Under the pieces are notes generated by a model. It made no database searches. It was not told the DNA's origin and was given only the letters and a program-made list of their open reading frames with translations. A program made the position numbers and the translations under genes. Shown piece after piece: positions 18,110-25,790 of a DNA stretch of 35,235 nucleotides; the first letter of the stretch is position 1, and every line of letters begins with the position of its first letter. This DNA is from Prolixibacteraceae bacterium (GTDB taxonomy: Bacteria; Bacteroidota; Bacteroidia; Bacteroidales; Prolixibacteraceae), in contig JAQICD010000005.1 of assembly GCA_027858715.1 (NCBI GenBank), positions 1 to 35,235 on the forward strand. The letters are read 5' to 3'.

Positions 18110-18116
18110 CCCTCCT
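18110..18116 (-). promoter_or_regulatory. Strong Shine-Dalgarno of hsp20
   Basis: The minus strand reads AGGAGGG, separated from the ATG (18100-18102) by 7 bases, near-perfect spacing. Genes around it (rpsP, tyrA, susC, susD) have only A/T-rich leaders before the start codon. Confidence 0.75.
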
Positions 18117-18373
18117 ATTATTTTAGTTAAACATTAATATATTTTTTTTCATCAAGCACTATACAATTTAAATACCACTTCAAACACGCTGAAAAAATGA
18201 CATGAAAACACACTTCAGACTAAACTCAAAATGAACTTATGTCACTTTTCATCAGCCAATTACGACATTTTTCCAGTTGATACACAAAAAACAATCTGCA
18301 TTTTATCAATTATAAGACATTCATCCAAAGAATTAACAAAAACCAATTTTTAACGACAAATTTCTTACGGATT
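18117..18373. other. Intergenic region between hsp20 and the tyrA leader promoter
   Basis: AT-rich, no ORF of note and no RNA gene I recognise. It must contain the hsp20 promoter on the minus strand, but no TAnnTTTG box is convincing. A loose inverted repeat (TGACAT near 18197, ATGTCA near 18239) is present and is too short to assign. Confidence 0.4.
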
Positions 18374-18404
18374 ATTGTTTTAACAGGATAAAAATCTATA
18401 TTTG
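18374..18404 (+). promoter_or_regulatory. Promoter of the aromatic amino-acid operon leader
   Basis: -7 box TATATTTG (18397-18404) is a perfect TAnnTTTG. ATTG (18374-18377) stands at exactly 19 bases, the consensus spacing, one base off TTTG. Transcription would start near 18411, at a small hairpin (CAATT-GAT-AATTG, 18410-18422) that may protect the 5' end. The leader then runs about 180 bases to the terminator at 18563-18592. Confidence 0.7.
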
Positions 18405-18458
18405 TAAAGCAATTGATAATTGTCAGAAAAAAAATAACTTCTGATAAAAGCAACAGTA

Positions 18459-18527
18459 ATGAATTTATTAAATAACACATATTTCTACTTTTATTATTAT
18501 TTCGGCACCAAAAATGGAATCGTGTAG
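18459..18527 (+). CDS. Leader peptide with eight consecutive aromatic codons
   Basis: ATG at 18459, stop TAG at 18525-18527, 22 residues. Residues 8-15 read Y-F-Y-F-Y-Y-Y-F: five Tyr codons (four TAT, one TAC) and three Phe codons (two TTC, one TTT) in an unbroken run. The frame starts about 48 bases after the expected transcription start, has no SD (usual in this lineage), and ends 35 bases before the terminator stem. The peptide itself probably has no function. Its translation rate senses charged tRNA-Tyr and tRNA-Phe. It is too short for automated gene calling. Confidence 0.8.
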   Translation: MNLLNNTYFYFYYYFGTKNGIV

Positions 18528-18562
18528 ATTTGTGTTGTTAAAAGCAAAAGATACAATTTATA

Positions 18563-18592
18563 GGGTTCCGTAAGACGGAGCCCTTTTTTTTT
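18563..18592 (+). terminator. Attenuator terminator ahead of tyrA
   Basis: 8-bp stem GGGTTCCG (18563-18570) / CGGAGCCC (18576-18583), one U-G pair, 5-base loop, followed by ten or more T. It lies within a leader, 37 bases before the tyrA start, with no upstream same-strand gene to terminate (hsp20 runs the other way), so it can only act on the leader transcript. Confidence 0.9.
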
Positions 18593-18629
18593 TATAAAAA
18601 CCAGGAATACTAAGAAAATTTGAACAAAT

Positions 18630-19526
18630 ATGAAAGTTACAATAATTGGTTTGGGTTTAATTGGCGGTTCAATGGCAAAGGATATTCGCAAGGCTGGTTT
18701 TGCCACCCGGATAATTGGAGTTGACAATAACCCTGTACACCAGAATAGAGCTGCCGAAATTGGGTTGGTGGACGAAACACTACCACTCGATGAAGGATTA
18801 AAGCAGGCTGATATCGTAATTGTTGCCATTCCGGTTGACAAAATTCAGCAGCTACTACCGTTTATTCTCGACAATATCAATTCATCCACCACAGTAACCG
18901 ACGTAGGCTCAACTAAAAAGTTAATAACAGGGACAGTTGAAAACCATCCTTTGCGGGGCAATTACGTAGCTGTACATCCAATGTCGGGTACCGAAAACTC
19001 AGGACCAGATGCAGCTGTCGAAGGTCTTTTCAACGAAAAGATTTGCATAATCTGCGACCAGGAAAAAAGCAGGCCGCAACATCTTGCGCTTATCGAAAAA
19101 CTTTTTCATACTATTGGCATGGACATCGCCTTTATGAGTTCCGACGAACAAGACCACACCACAGCACATGTATCGCACCTGCCACACATTACAGCTTTTG
19201 CACTTGCAAACGCAGTACTGGCCGAAAGCGACCGGCAGATTATTTTCGACCTTGCCAGTGGGGGATTTCAATCGACTGCAAGACTTGCGAAAAGCTCGCC
19301 CGAAATGTGGGGTCCAATTTTTAAACAAAATCAGGAATACGTAGTTGAATCGCTTAACGTGTATATTAAACACCTCGAAGATTTTAAACAAAGCCTTCTA
19401 GCCGAAAACGATGCACGCATGTACGAACTGATGACAAATGCAAACCGACTGCGCGAAATATTAAACGGAGAGGCACAAAATCTTGTCAGGAAAGAATCGA
19501 CAACAACCAAACTATACACAAAATGA
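18630..19526 (+). CDS. tyrA: Prephenate dehydrogenase
   Basis: 298 residues. N-terminal NAD(P)-binding Rossmann fold with IIGLGLIGGSMAKDI (about 4-18, GxGxxG), followed by IVIVAIPVDKI and VTDVGSTKK. The substrate region has AVHPMSGTENSGP and the helical C-terminal domain has HVSHLPHITAFAL, both typical of the family. It oxidatively decarboxylates prephenate to 4-hydroxyphenylpyruvate, the tyrosine branch. No ACT or chorismate-mutase domain is fused to it. The mutase is supplied by the next gene. It is the first structural gene after the Tyr/Phe attenuator, which predicts repression when tyrosine and phenylalanine are plentiful. The DAHP synthase-mutase gene begins 49 bases after it. Confidence 0.93.
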   Translation: MKVTIIGLGLIGGSMAKDIRKAGFATRIIGVDNNPVHQNRAAEIGLVDETLPLDEGLKQADIVIVAIPVDKIQQLLPFILDNINSSTTVTDVGSTKKLITGTVENHPLRGNYVAVHPMSGTENSGPDAAVEGLFNEKICIICDQEKSRPQHLALIEKLFHTIGMDIAFMSSDEQDHTTAHVSHLPHITAFALANAVLAESDRQIIFDLASGGFQSTARLAKSSPEMWGPIFKQNQEYVVESLNVYIKHLEDFKQSLLAENDARMYELMTNANRLREILNGEAQNLVRKESTTTKLYTK

Positions 19527-19575
19527 CAACAAATATTAGAATAACACAATTAAACAAACACTTAAAAATACAAAT

Positions 19576-20670
19576 ATGACACTGGAATTAGACATTACAC
19601 CACTTAGCAGTTGGATGCCCGAAACGCCATACCCACTGCTTATTGCAGGCCCCTGCAGCCTCGAGACCGAAGAACAAGCATTAAGTACAGCCCGGGAACT
19701 AGCCAAAGACAAACGCGTACATGTAATACGTGGGGGCGTTTGGAAACCACGCACCCGTCCAGGTTCATTTGAGGGAATAGGAAGCATTGGCCTCGAATGG
19801 ATGAAGAAAATTAAAGAAGAAACAGGCCTCATGGTCGGCACCGAAGTGGCCAATGCCCAGCACGCCGAAAATTGCCTCAAAGCCGATATTGATGTGCTGT
19901 GGATTGGAGCTCGATCAACAACCAGCCCATTTGTTGTTCAGGAAATTGCCGATGTACTGAAAGGCTCTGACAAAGTTGTAATGGTGAAAAATCCCATGAA
20001 CCCCGATTTATCGTTATGGATGGGTGCACTTGAAAGGCTGAATACCGTTGGTCTGAAAAAGCTGGTAGGCATTCACCGCGGATTTTCACCTTTCCAGGAA
20101 ACCAAATACCGCAACTATCCGGGATGGAAAACTTACATCGAACTGCGAAGGAGCATGCCCAACCTGCCCATTATATGCGACCCCAGCCATATTGCAGGCA
20201 AACGCGAATTGGTTGGAGAAATCTCGCAAAAAGCATTCGACATGGGCTTCGATGGATTAATGGTAGAATCGCATATCGATCCTTCGTGTGCATTAAGCGA
20301 TGCCGCTCAGCAGTTTACTCCAACCGATCTTTTCAAAATGATTGACAAGCTGGTTATTCGTAAACAAACGATCGAAGATGCTGAATTTGGCAGCAAACTG
20401 GATCAGCTGCGTAACCGAATAGACATTTTAGACACGGAATTGATGGAGCTTTTATCGGCCCGCAGCGAAATTGTTAACCAAATTGCAGATTACAAAAAGA
20501 ATAACAACGTTATGGCTTTGCAAATTGACCGCTGGACAAAAATGATGAACAATAGAATTGATACCGCAAATAAGCTTCAATTAAACGATACGTTTATTAA
20601 AATTCTATTTCAGCTTATACACGAAGATTCTGTACGTCAACAGACAGAGTACATTGATAATATGGAATAA
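19576..20670 (+). CDS. Bifunctional DAHP synthase / chorismate mutase
   Basis: 364 residues. Residues 1-about 265 are a type I-beta (KDO8P synthase-like) 3-deoxy-7-phosphoheptulonate synthase: AGPCSLE (24-30, metal-binding Cys27), RGGVWKPRTRPGSFEG, GARSTTSP, VMVKNP, GIHRGF and CDPSHIAG. Residues about 275-364 are an AroQ-type chorismate mutase (LDQLRNRIDILDTELMELLSARSEIVNQI). It condenses PEP and erythrose-4-phosphate at the entry of the shikimate pathway and also turns chorismate into prephenate, the substrate of the TyrA made by the previous gene. The mutase lies C-terminal, the opposite order to the Bacillus fusion. Such C-terminal fusions are known in Bacteroidota, where the mutase part gives feedback control. 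A terminator follows at once. Confidence 0.94.
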   Translation: MTLELDITPLSSWMPETPYPLLIAGPCSLETEEQALSTARELAKDKRVHVIRGGVWKPRTRPGSFEGIGSIGLEWMKKIKEETGLMVGTEVANAQHAENCLKADIDVLWIGARSTTSPFVVQEIADVLKGSDKVVMVKNPMNPDLSLWMGALERLNTVGLKKLVGIHRGFSPFQETKYRNYPGWKTYIELRRSMPNLPIICDPSHIAGKRELVGEISQKAFDMGFDGLMVESHIDPSCALSDAAQQFTPTDLFKMIDKLVIRKQTIEDAEFGSKLDQLRNRIDILDTELMELLSARSEIVNQIADYKKNNNVMALQIDRWTKMMNNRIDTANKLQLNDTFIKILFQLIHEDSVRQQTEYIDNME

Positions 20671-20680
20671 AACCAACACC

Positions 20681-20719
20681 AAAAAACGGGACTGTAATAA
20701 TTCAGACCCGTTTTTTTTT
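20681..20719. terminator. Bidirectional terminator after the aromatic operon
   Basis: CGGG-A-CTG (20687-20694) pairs with CAG-A-CCCG (20703-20710) with one A/A mismatch, flanked by A6 and T9. It ends the plus-strand operon (stop 20670) and, on the other strand, the S37 peptidase whose stop lies at 20718. Confidence 0.85.
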
Positions 20720-22013
20720 AATTTGTTTCAAGCAGGGTTTCCAACAACATGTATATTTCTGCTCTTTGCGCATACGACATATTATCTATTCGAGTACGGT
20801 GCGAACCTTCAGGTTTTACAAACCAACGGGCTTTGGAGCGCGACGACTTATCTAGTCCACCGCCTGTCCATGGATCGTATTCACCATAAATAAGTATCAG
20901 ATTTTCGCCATCTTTCTTGATGGCTTTCTTTATAAATTTCGACGTTTTATTTGAAAACTTCATTGGCTCTACATCGGCAATAAAAACATTGGGGATGTAT
21001 CCTTTAGCTGTTTCAATTTCAAGATAATCACTAAAAGGCTTGGTTTCATACCCATAATAACCAAACTCCTTCACCGTTTGAACAAAAAATGCCTTTATTG
21101 GCTCAGTACCTTCAATCGAAAAATAATCGGGTCCACTAACTTCAACCAGATGATTAAACAACGCACGTGCCGATAGAGTATCGGGGGGAATTGCGGCACA
21201 ATCGCGCCCCCACTGCCAAAAAGCAAAAGAATATTCGAGCACACAAAAATCGAGAACGTGTGAAACAGGCATAGAATACGTATAATTTTTTACCTGCGAC
21301 AAGCTATCAATCCAAACTTCAATCGAATCGCGTTTTTTTAACACCGCCAGCTGAAAATCTTCAATTTGATTGCGACATTTTTTTGTGCCTACTTTTTTTA
21401 GGAAATTCGGCATCCGCTTGTCTTCAACTGCAAAATTTACCGGACCGACATATGAAATCCAAATATCCATATCGTCGGGATAAAAGGTTTTGTAGGCGAT
21501 TGTATTTTGCCCACCTTTGCTTATACCGGTTGCGATCCACTTATTATCGTAGTTAAAAATTTTCTTCAACATTATATAGATGCGGTGCAAATCGGAAGTT
21601 GCATTTTCAATTGTGAGGTACTCCCACCCGGCATTTTCGGGAATCGATTTGCCAAAATACCTGTGTTCGACCACCACCTGATTTGCCTGAATTATTCGGC
21701 TGAGTTCGTTAATATAGGTCTCTTTTGCAGCATAATCGGCTCTGTAACCTTCGGTTACAAATACAACCGGACTATATTTGTTGTAATCGGAAATAAAAAT
21801 ACGTTGTTGAAACTTACCCGCTGCCGGATTTCCATGGTCGAGATATTGTTCGACCATTACCTCGTAGGTATGTTCAAAAAATGAATGACTTTCAATTTCG
21901 TTTACCGATACAATACCCGGCAGTTTTTCAAGCTCCTGTTTTAATGCCTCATCTTGGGCAAACACAATAATTGTAGAAAATAGCGCAACGAGCAACCAGA
22001 TAAAATTCTTCAT
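20718..22013 (-). CDS. S37-type serine aminopeptidase (PS-10 family), exported
   Basis: 431 residues with a signal peptide (MKNFIWLLVALFSTIIVFAQ). The alpha/beta-hydrolase triad is readable: Ser165 in TGISKGGQ, Asp380 in GEYDPWTGG, and His405 in PEGSHRTR. The VTEGYRADYA and VVVEHRYFGKSIP blocks are shared with the Streptomyces PS-10 tripeptidyl-aminopeptidase family (S37) and the related S28 family. It probably trims peptides in the periplasm or at the surface. It stands alone on the minus strand. The mannan operon ends upstream with its own terminator (22113-22146), so this gene needs its own promoter in 22014-22112, which I could not place. Confidence 0.85.
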   Translation of the reverse strand: MKNFIWLLVALFSTIIVFAQDEALKQELEKLPGIVSVNEIESHSFFEHTYEVMVEQYLDHGNPAAGKFQQRIFISDYNKYSPVVFVTEGYRADYAAKETYINELSRIIQANQVVVEHRYFGKSIPENAGWEYLTIENATSDLHRIYIMLKKIFNYDNKWIATGISKGGQNTIAYKTFYPDDMDIWISYVGPVNFAVEDKRMPNFLKKVGTKKCRNQIEDFQLAVLKKRDSIEVWIDSLSQVKNYTYSMPVSHVLDFCVLEYSFAFWQWGRDCAAIPPDTLSARALFNHLVEVSGPDYFSIEGTEPIKAFFVQTVKEFGYYGYETKPFSDYLEIETAKGYIPNVFIADVEPMKFSNKTSKFIKKAIKKDGENLILIYGEYDPWTGGGLDKSSRSKARWFVKPEGSHRTRIDNMSYAQRAEIYMLLETLLETN

Positions 22014-22112
22014 AACAAATAAATTAATGAGTTAATGGATCAGCACATCATGTTCCCTTTAAAATCAGTCATAAATTTATAAAATCCATCGCTAAAAAAC
22101 ATGCGTAAAGTC

Positions 22113-22146
22113 AAAAAACCCATCTGGATTATTCCAAACAGGGTTT
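22113..22146 (-). terminator. Rho-independent terminator of the mannan operon
   Basis: On the minus strand AAACCC (complement of 22141-22146) pairs with GGGTTT (complement of 22116-22121), with an inner TGGA/TCCA stem, and is followed by a T-run. It lies 26 bases after the GH26 stop. Confidence 0.75.
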
Positions 22147-22171
22147 ATCTTACAATAAACAGGTCTTTTTT

Positions 22172-23548
22172 CTACTTCAAAGATGGCATTTCGTCGCGTG
22201 TAATTACTGCTTCGTGAGACAAAGCATTTATCCACCATTCGATGTTCGCATGCATATGGTCTGTTTCGTCGAATGCTTCAGAATTGATTTGACTGGTTCT
22301 TTCGTAGTGATACCAGGGCATAAAATACGACCATAAAGCTCCTTCCTCCCACTGTGTTGAAAACCGTGCTACACTACCAAATTCACTAAGCGTAACAATT
22401 CTATCGGGATAAGTTGCCTGAATCTGTTCAAACTGCCCAGCAATATCAGATGCACTACCATTGTTGTAAATATCACGGCCAATAATATCTACATATTCGT
22501 CGCCCGGATAAAAATCGTCGTCTTTCGTTTGAGTGGTCCATACCCAAATCAGGTTATTGAGCCCTTGCTCTTCGAAATAATCAAACATGTATTTCCACAG
22601 TGCCCGGTATGTTTCGGCACCGCCTGTCCCCCACCAAAACCAGGCCTGACCGCCGTTATATTCATAAATATTACCGGCAGCTTCGTGAAAAGGTCGCCAG
22701 ATTACAGGAATGTTTTCATCGCGCAACAACTTCAGGTAACCGGCCATTTTTGTTAAATCTGCCAATGCGACTTCATGTTCCCATGTTCCCTCTATCATTA
22801 CATTTTTGGTTTTGAAGGTTGTTTCGTCTGGTTTGTATGTATATTCTGAAGACCCTTCAGAAGCAGGCACTATCCAATGCCAGCCGGCACTAATAATCCC
22901 ATTTTCGTTCCACCATTCTTTAGCCACGGTTATATTAGAGTAATCAATCCAGTTGGCAGGCGAGTAAGGCAAATGGATATAATCGAAAGTTGCCATGGCC
23001 GGATATTTACCAGCGTGCTTGTTTACCCACTCAGCTTCGTTTACATTCCAGGCCACATTCGACATTGCGGCAGAAATTGATTTCACACCGTAATTTTGCT
23101 TCAGAAAATTGTAAACATTTACAGCCTGTGAACTTGGATTTTTTATCACCAGTTTTTCTTTAATTGTAACTACCTCGGGTGCTTTTTCGGTTGAAAATTC
23201 AAATTCAATATTCTCTTCCAAGGGCAGATTTTTGGTATTTATCACAGCCCCGGCAGGTATTTCAATGTGGTAAGTTGTTTCATACTGCAATTCAATATCA
23301 AACATAAGCTTGGTAAACGATGCTTCAACATTGGCTTTTTCGTCATTAACCGTAATACCATGATTATCGTCCAGTGAAACGACCTCGTCAAAAGTAACTG
23401 TCACCTCCGATAGCAAACTAACGTTTTCGTCACCATCATTTGGGATGCTTGATTTAAAAAGAGGTGGCAATTTTGGTTCGTCGGGTTCTTCGGTACAACC
23501 TGCAAGTAAAACAAGTAATAAAAGAATATGAAAAGAAACCTTCGTCAT
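22172..23548 (-). CDS. GH26 family lipoprotein, probable endo-beta-1,4-mannanase
   Basis: 458 residues. A lipoprotein signal has its lipobox at LAGC (Cys18), followed by acidic residues (TEEPDEP), so it is likely surface-exposed. Residues about 30-122 are an Ig-like Big_5 domain (IPNDGDENVSLLSEVTVTFDE). Residues about 138-450 are GH26, with the acid/base Glu289 in WRPFHEA and the nucleophile Glu389 in TLSEFG, both complete. GH26 is mainly beta-mannanase; a few members act on beta-1,3-xylan or mixed-linkage glucan. Membership of a SusC/D locus supports cleavage of polysaccharide at the surface into oligosaccharides for import. It is the last gene of the operon and is preceded by an internal terminator (23562-23604). 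Confidence 0.92.
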   Translation of the reverse strand: MTKVSFHILLLLVLLAGCTEEPDEPKLPPLFKSSIPNDGDENVSLLSEVTVTFDEVVSLDDNHGITVNDEKANVEASFTKLMFDIELQYETTYHIEIPAGAVINTKNLPLEENIEFEFSTEKAPEVVTIKEKLVIKNPSSQAVNVYNFLKQNYGVKSISAAMSNVAWNVNEAEWVNKHAGKYPAMATFDYIHLPYSPANWIDYSNITVAKEWWNENGIISAGWHWIVPASEGSSEYTYKPDETTFKTKNVMIEGTWEHEVALADLTKMAGYLKLLRDENIPVIWRPFHEAAGNIYEYNGGQAWFWWGTGGAETYRALWKYMFDYFEEQGLNNLIWVWTTQTKDDDFYPGDEYVDIIGRDIYNNGSASDIAGQFEQIQATYPDRIVTLSEFGSVARFSTQWEEGALWSYFMPWYHYERTSQINSEAFDETDHMHANIEWWINALSHEAVITRDEMPSLK

Positions 23549-23561
23549 ATCATTTAGTATT

Positions 23562-23604
23562 AAAAAAAAGAAGCGATTCGAATTTACGAACGAACCGCTT
23601 CTTT
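23562..23604 (-). terminator. Terminator-like hairpin between SGBP and GH26 inside the operon
   Basis: On the minus strand AAAGAAGCG (complement of 23596-23604) pairs with CGCTTCTTT (complement of 23567-23575), with a further 4-bp TTCG/CGAA extension after one mismatch, and is followed by T8. It sits in the 75-base gap between the second glycan-binding gene and GH26, whereas other gaps in the operon are 16-20 bases. Confidence 0.8.
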
Positions 23605-23623
23605 AAGAAATTATTTTTAATAT

Positions 23624-25774
23624 TTATTTAGGATCGTACCTCATGTTATCAAAGCTGAGTCCAGCCCAGTCCATGTCAGCAGCATTGTTACAAATAATTC
23701 CATAATCTCCGCTGGCTGGAGTTGGATTTGGGAGTCCGGAAATATCCATTTGAATGGTTATCCAATCTCCCTTTGTATCAATGACTCCACCTTTCACCGG
23801 CAAAGGAATTTCAACAGCATTACCACCGATATAAGTAGCAATACTAAATCCATCATTGACAGTTATTGGTGTTTCAGTTTTAATATCTATTTTCAAAACA
23901 TAATCTGCCGAATTTACTCCAGGCCAACCACCATTCGGATCGGGATGATTACAACCTACAATCCACCAGCCCGGATTCGATAATAAAATAACATAACCCA
24001 AAGGTTTACATACGTCTTGATCGTATGATCCTCCCCAGTTATCCCAATCCAATCCATGCCAATCAGACTCTTCACGAACATTAAAATCCATAATCATCTC
24101 CGTAGCCTCTGTAATCGGATCAACTCCACCACAATAGACCTCTGGCATATATCCTTCGTCACCATCGACCGTAATCATTAACGGTGTGATATCACCTTTT
24201 GCAGAACCTTCAACATGATAAAACTCAAGGTAAGTATCACTTTTGGTTCCATAATCGGTAACAGGTATAGTATATTCACCATCTGCATCAGCCAGATAGA
24301 TGGTTTTTATCAAGCTTAAGTCGATTCCTTCAACCGTAATTATACCACCGGGACCTTCACTGGTAATGCTAGTTATTTCAGGCAAAGTTACATTAATGGT
24401 AATTTCCTGTGTAGTTACTACCTCTGTTCCGTTCAGGGTTACGAGTGTGATAGCTCCGTTTACTGCCCCAATCGGCACAGTAACTGTCATTTCAGTTTCA
24501 GTTACTACTTCAATTGTTCCTTCAACCGCACCAAAAATTACTTTTTCAACCACATCGAGATTCGAACCAGAAATAGTTATTGATTCTTTTGCCTTTACTG
24601 CATCGGGATTAATGCCCGTAACTGCTGGCACAGCAAATGTCAGGCTTTCACCCTCTGTCGATGTTTCGGATGCTGTATTTAGAGTAAAAACACCCGTGTT
24701 AGCAATGGCAGGTAAAACCAACTCGATGGATGATTCAGAAGCAGATATAAATTCTTCGGCAGCAACACTTGCCCCCTGGAACGTTACTTCTGTAACCAAG
24801 TCGAGATCAGAACCATTGATGGTAAATGCTTCGCCATTCTTCACATTTGTGGCTGACACTCCTGAGATTGCCGGTTTCACCAGCTTTAACTCGCTTGACA
24901 ATACTTCGATACCTGATTTAGCAACCAGTGTAACTGTACCTTCTTTAATATCGGCGGGGGTTGCCTCTATAACAATCTGCGTAGTTGCATCTGAAACTTC
25001 GATTTCAGCGCCACCAGGCAGAATGACTTTAGCCACCAGATCGAAATCTTTACCTTTAATGGTTAACGATTCGCCGGCTTTTACCGGGTTGGGATTCAAT
25101 GCCTCGATGGTTGGCAAAGTTAATGTGATCTCTTCTTCGGTATAAATCCAGGTTGGAATATACTCTCCGTCAGATAAAATATCTGCACCATCCGAAACAA
25201 TAATCTTCCCGGTTTGAGCTTCAGAAGGAATCTTCACCTCAAGTTCTTCACGACTTTGGCTAACAAAATCAGCTTTCAGTACATGAACACCATCGGCAAA
25301 AATTACTTCCTCAACAATATTCAGATAGTCGCCTTCGATTTTAATAGTTGCACCAGCTTTTGCCGATTTTGGCGAAAAGCCAGATATTGTTATCGGCTCT
25401 GAATATCCAATTGGTGTTAAACTTGTAATTTTATCAGCAGCTGTATTTAAGGTTACATAACCAGGTTCGGCTGATTGAGGAATGGCAATACGAATTTCGT
25501 ATTTACTAACTTTAGTAATTTCGGTAATACCCTCGGCACCGGGTATATCAATACTTTGAACCTTGTCGAGGTTTGTACCGATAAAGCGCAGCTCGCCACC
25601 CCGCATTGCAGGGCTGGGACCAAATGATTTCAATGTTACTTCACTGCTTCCCATTTGGTTCGTGTCGAGTTCTTCGTCTTCGTTACAAGCAGTAAAAGTG
25701 ATACTGCTTATAAGTATAAGGCACATCATCCATAGTGCCATAAGTTTATTTCTTTTCTTCATAAGATTTCTCAT
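23624..25774 (-). CDS. Multi-IPT-domain surface glycan-binding lipoprotein (SGBP-B type)
   Basis: 716 residues from the first ATG; a second ATG four codons on (25762) is equally possible. Lipobox TFTAC (Cys30), then acidic NEDEELD. About six tandem IPT/TIG Ig-like domains follow, each opening with a P-x-x-V/A-K-x-G pattern (FGPSPAMRGGEL, FSPKSAKAGATI, LNPNPVKAGESL, SATNVKNGEAFT, INPDAVKAKESI, then a shorter sixth). The last roughly 170 residues are a Trp-rich carbohydrate-binding module (ESDWHGLDWDNWGG, NPGWWIVGCNHPDPNGGWPG), the C-terminal glycan-binding domain known from SGBP-B of xylan and xyloglucan loci. It tethers polysaccharide to the outer surface; the Ig-like domains act as a spacer. 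Sixteen bases separate it from the preceding SGBP. Confidence 0.88.
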   Translation of the reverse strand: MRNLMKKRNKLMALWMMCLILISSITFTACNEDEELDTNQMGSSEVTLKSFGPSPAMRGGELRFIGTNLDKVQSIDIPGAEGITEITKVSKYEIRIAIPQSAEPGYVTLNTAADKITSLTPIGYSEPITISGFSPKSAKAGATIKIEGDYLNIVEEVIFADGVHVLKADFVSQSREELEVKIPSEAQTGKIIVSDGADILSDGEYIPTWIYTEEEITLTLPTIEALNPNPVKAGESLTIKGKDFDLVAKVILPGGAEIEVSDATTQIVIEATPADIKEGTVTLVAKSGIEVLSSELKLVKPAISGVSATNVKNGEAFTINGSDLDLVTEVTFQGASVAAEEFISASESSIELVLPAIANTGVFTLNTASETSTEGESLTFAVPAVTGINPDAVKAKESITISGSNLDVVEKVIFGAVEGTIEVVTETEMTVTVPIGAVNGAITLVTLNGTEVVTTQEITINVTLPEITSITSEGPGGIITVEGIDLSLIKTIYLADADGEYTIPVTDYGTKSDTYLEFYHVEGSAKGDITPLMITVDGDEGYMPEVYCGGVDPITEATEMIMDFNVREESDWHGLDWDNWGGSYDQDVCKPLGYVILLSNPGWWIVGCNHPDPNGGWPGVNSADYVLKIDIKTETPITVNDGFSIATYIGGNAVEIPLPVKGGVIDTKGDWITIQMDISGLPNPTPASGDYGIICNNAADMDWAGLSFDNMRYDPK

Positions 25775-25790
25775 TTAACGATTAAGCAAA

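Larger units (their letters stand above)
18411..18593 (+). promoter_or_regulatory. Tyr/Phe-responsive transcription attenuator (leader RNA) of tyrA-DAHP synthase
   Basis: The leader holds a 22-codon ORF rich in Tyr/Phe codons (18459-18527), then a terminator whose left arm (18563-18570) can pair elsewhere. The end of the ORF, ATGGAATC (18514-18521), can form eight consecutive pairs, two of them G-U, with GGTTCCGT (18564-18571). This would break the terminator. A ribosome stalled at the aromatic codons 18480-18503 leaves 18514-18521 free and lets the antiterminator form. A ribosome that reaches the stop codon at 18525 covers this arm and lets the terminator form. The downstream genes make tyrosine and phenylalanine precursors. 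Components are seen in the sequence. The switching behaviour is inferred from enteric pheA/trp attenuators. I did not find a third pause hairpin. Confidence 0.8.

Noticed and set aside
18194-18244. Loose inverted repeat TGACAT/ATGTCA upstream of hsp20 as a heat-shock operator
   Set aside because: Six bases with a spacer of about 36 is expected by chance in AT-rich sequence, and it does not match CIRCE.
18540-18600. T-box riboswitch as the explanation of the leader terminator upstream of tyrA
   Set aside because: The conserved T-box sequence (AGGGTGGnACCGCG) and the long stem I are absent, and T-boxes are not a Bacteroidota mechanism. The aromatic leader ORF explains the terminator better.
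24300-25145. A 281-codon plus-strand open frame opposite the six-IPT lipoprotein
   Set aside because: It is antisense to a well-supported gene, low-complexity Val/Ser/Thr-rich, and arises from codon bias of the repeats. No start signal or family match.
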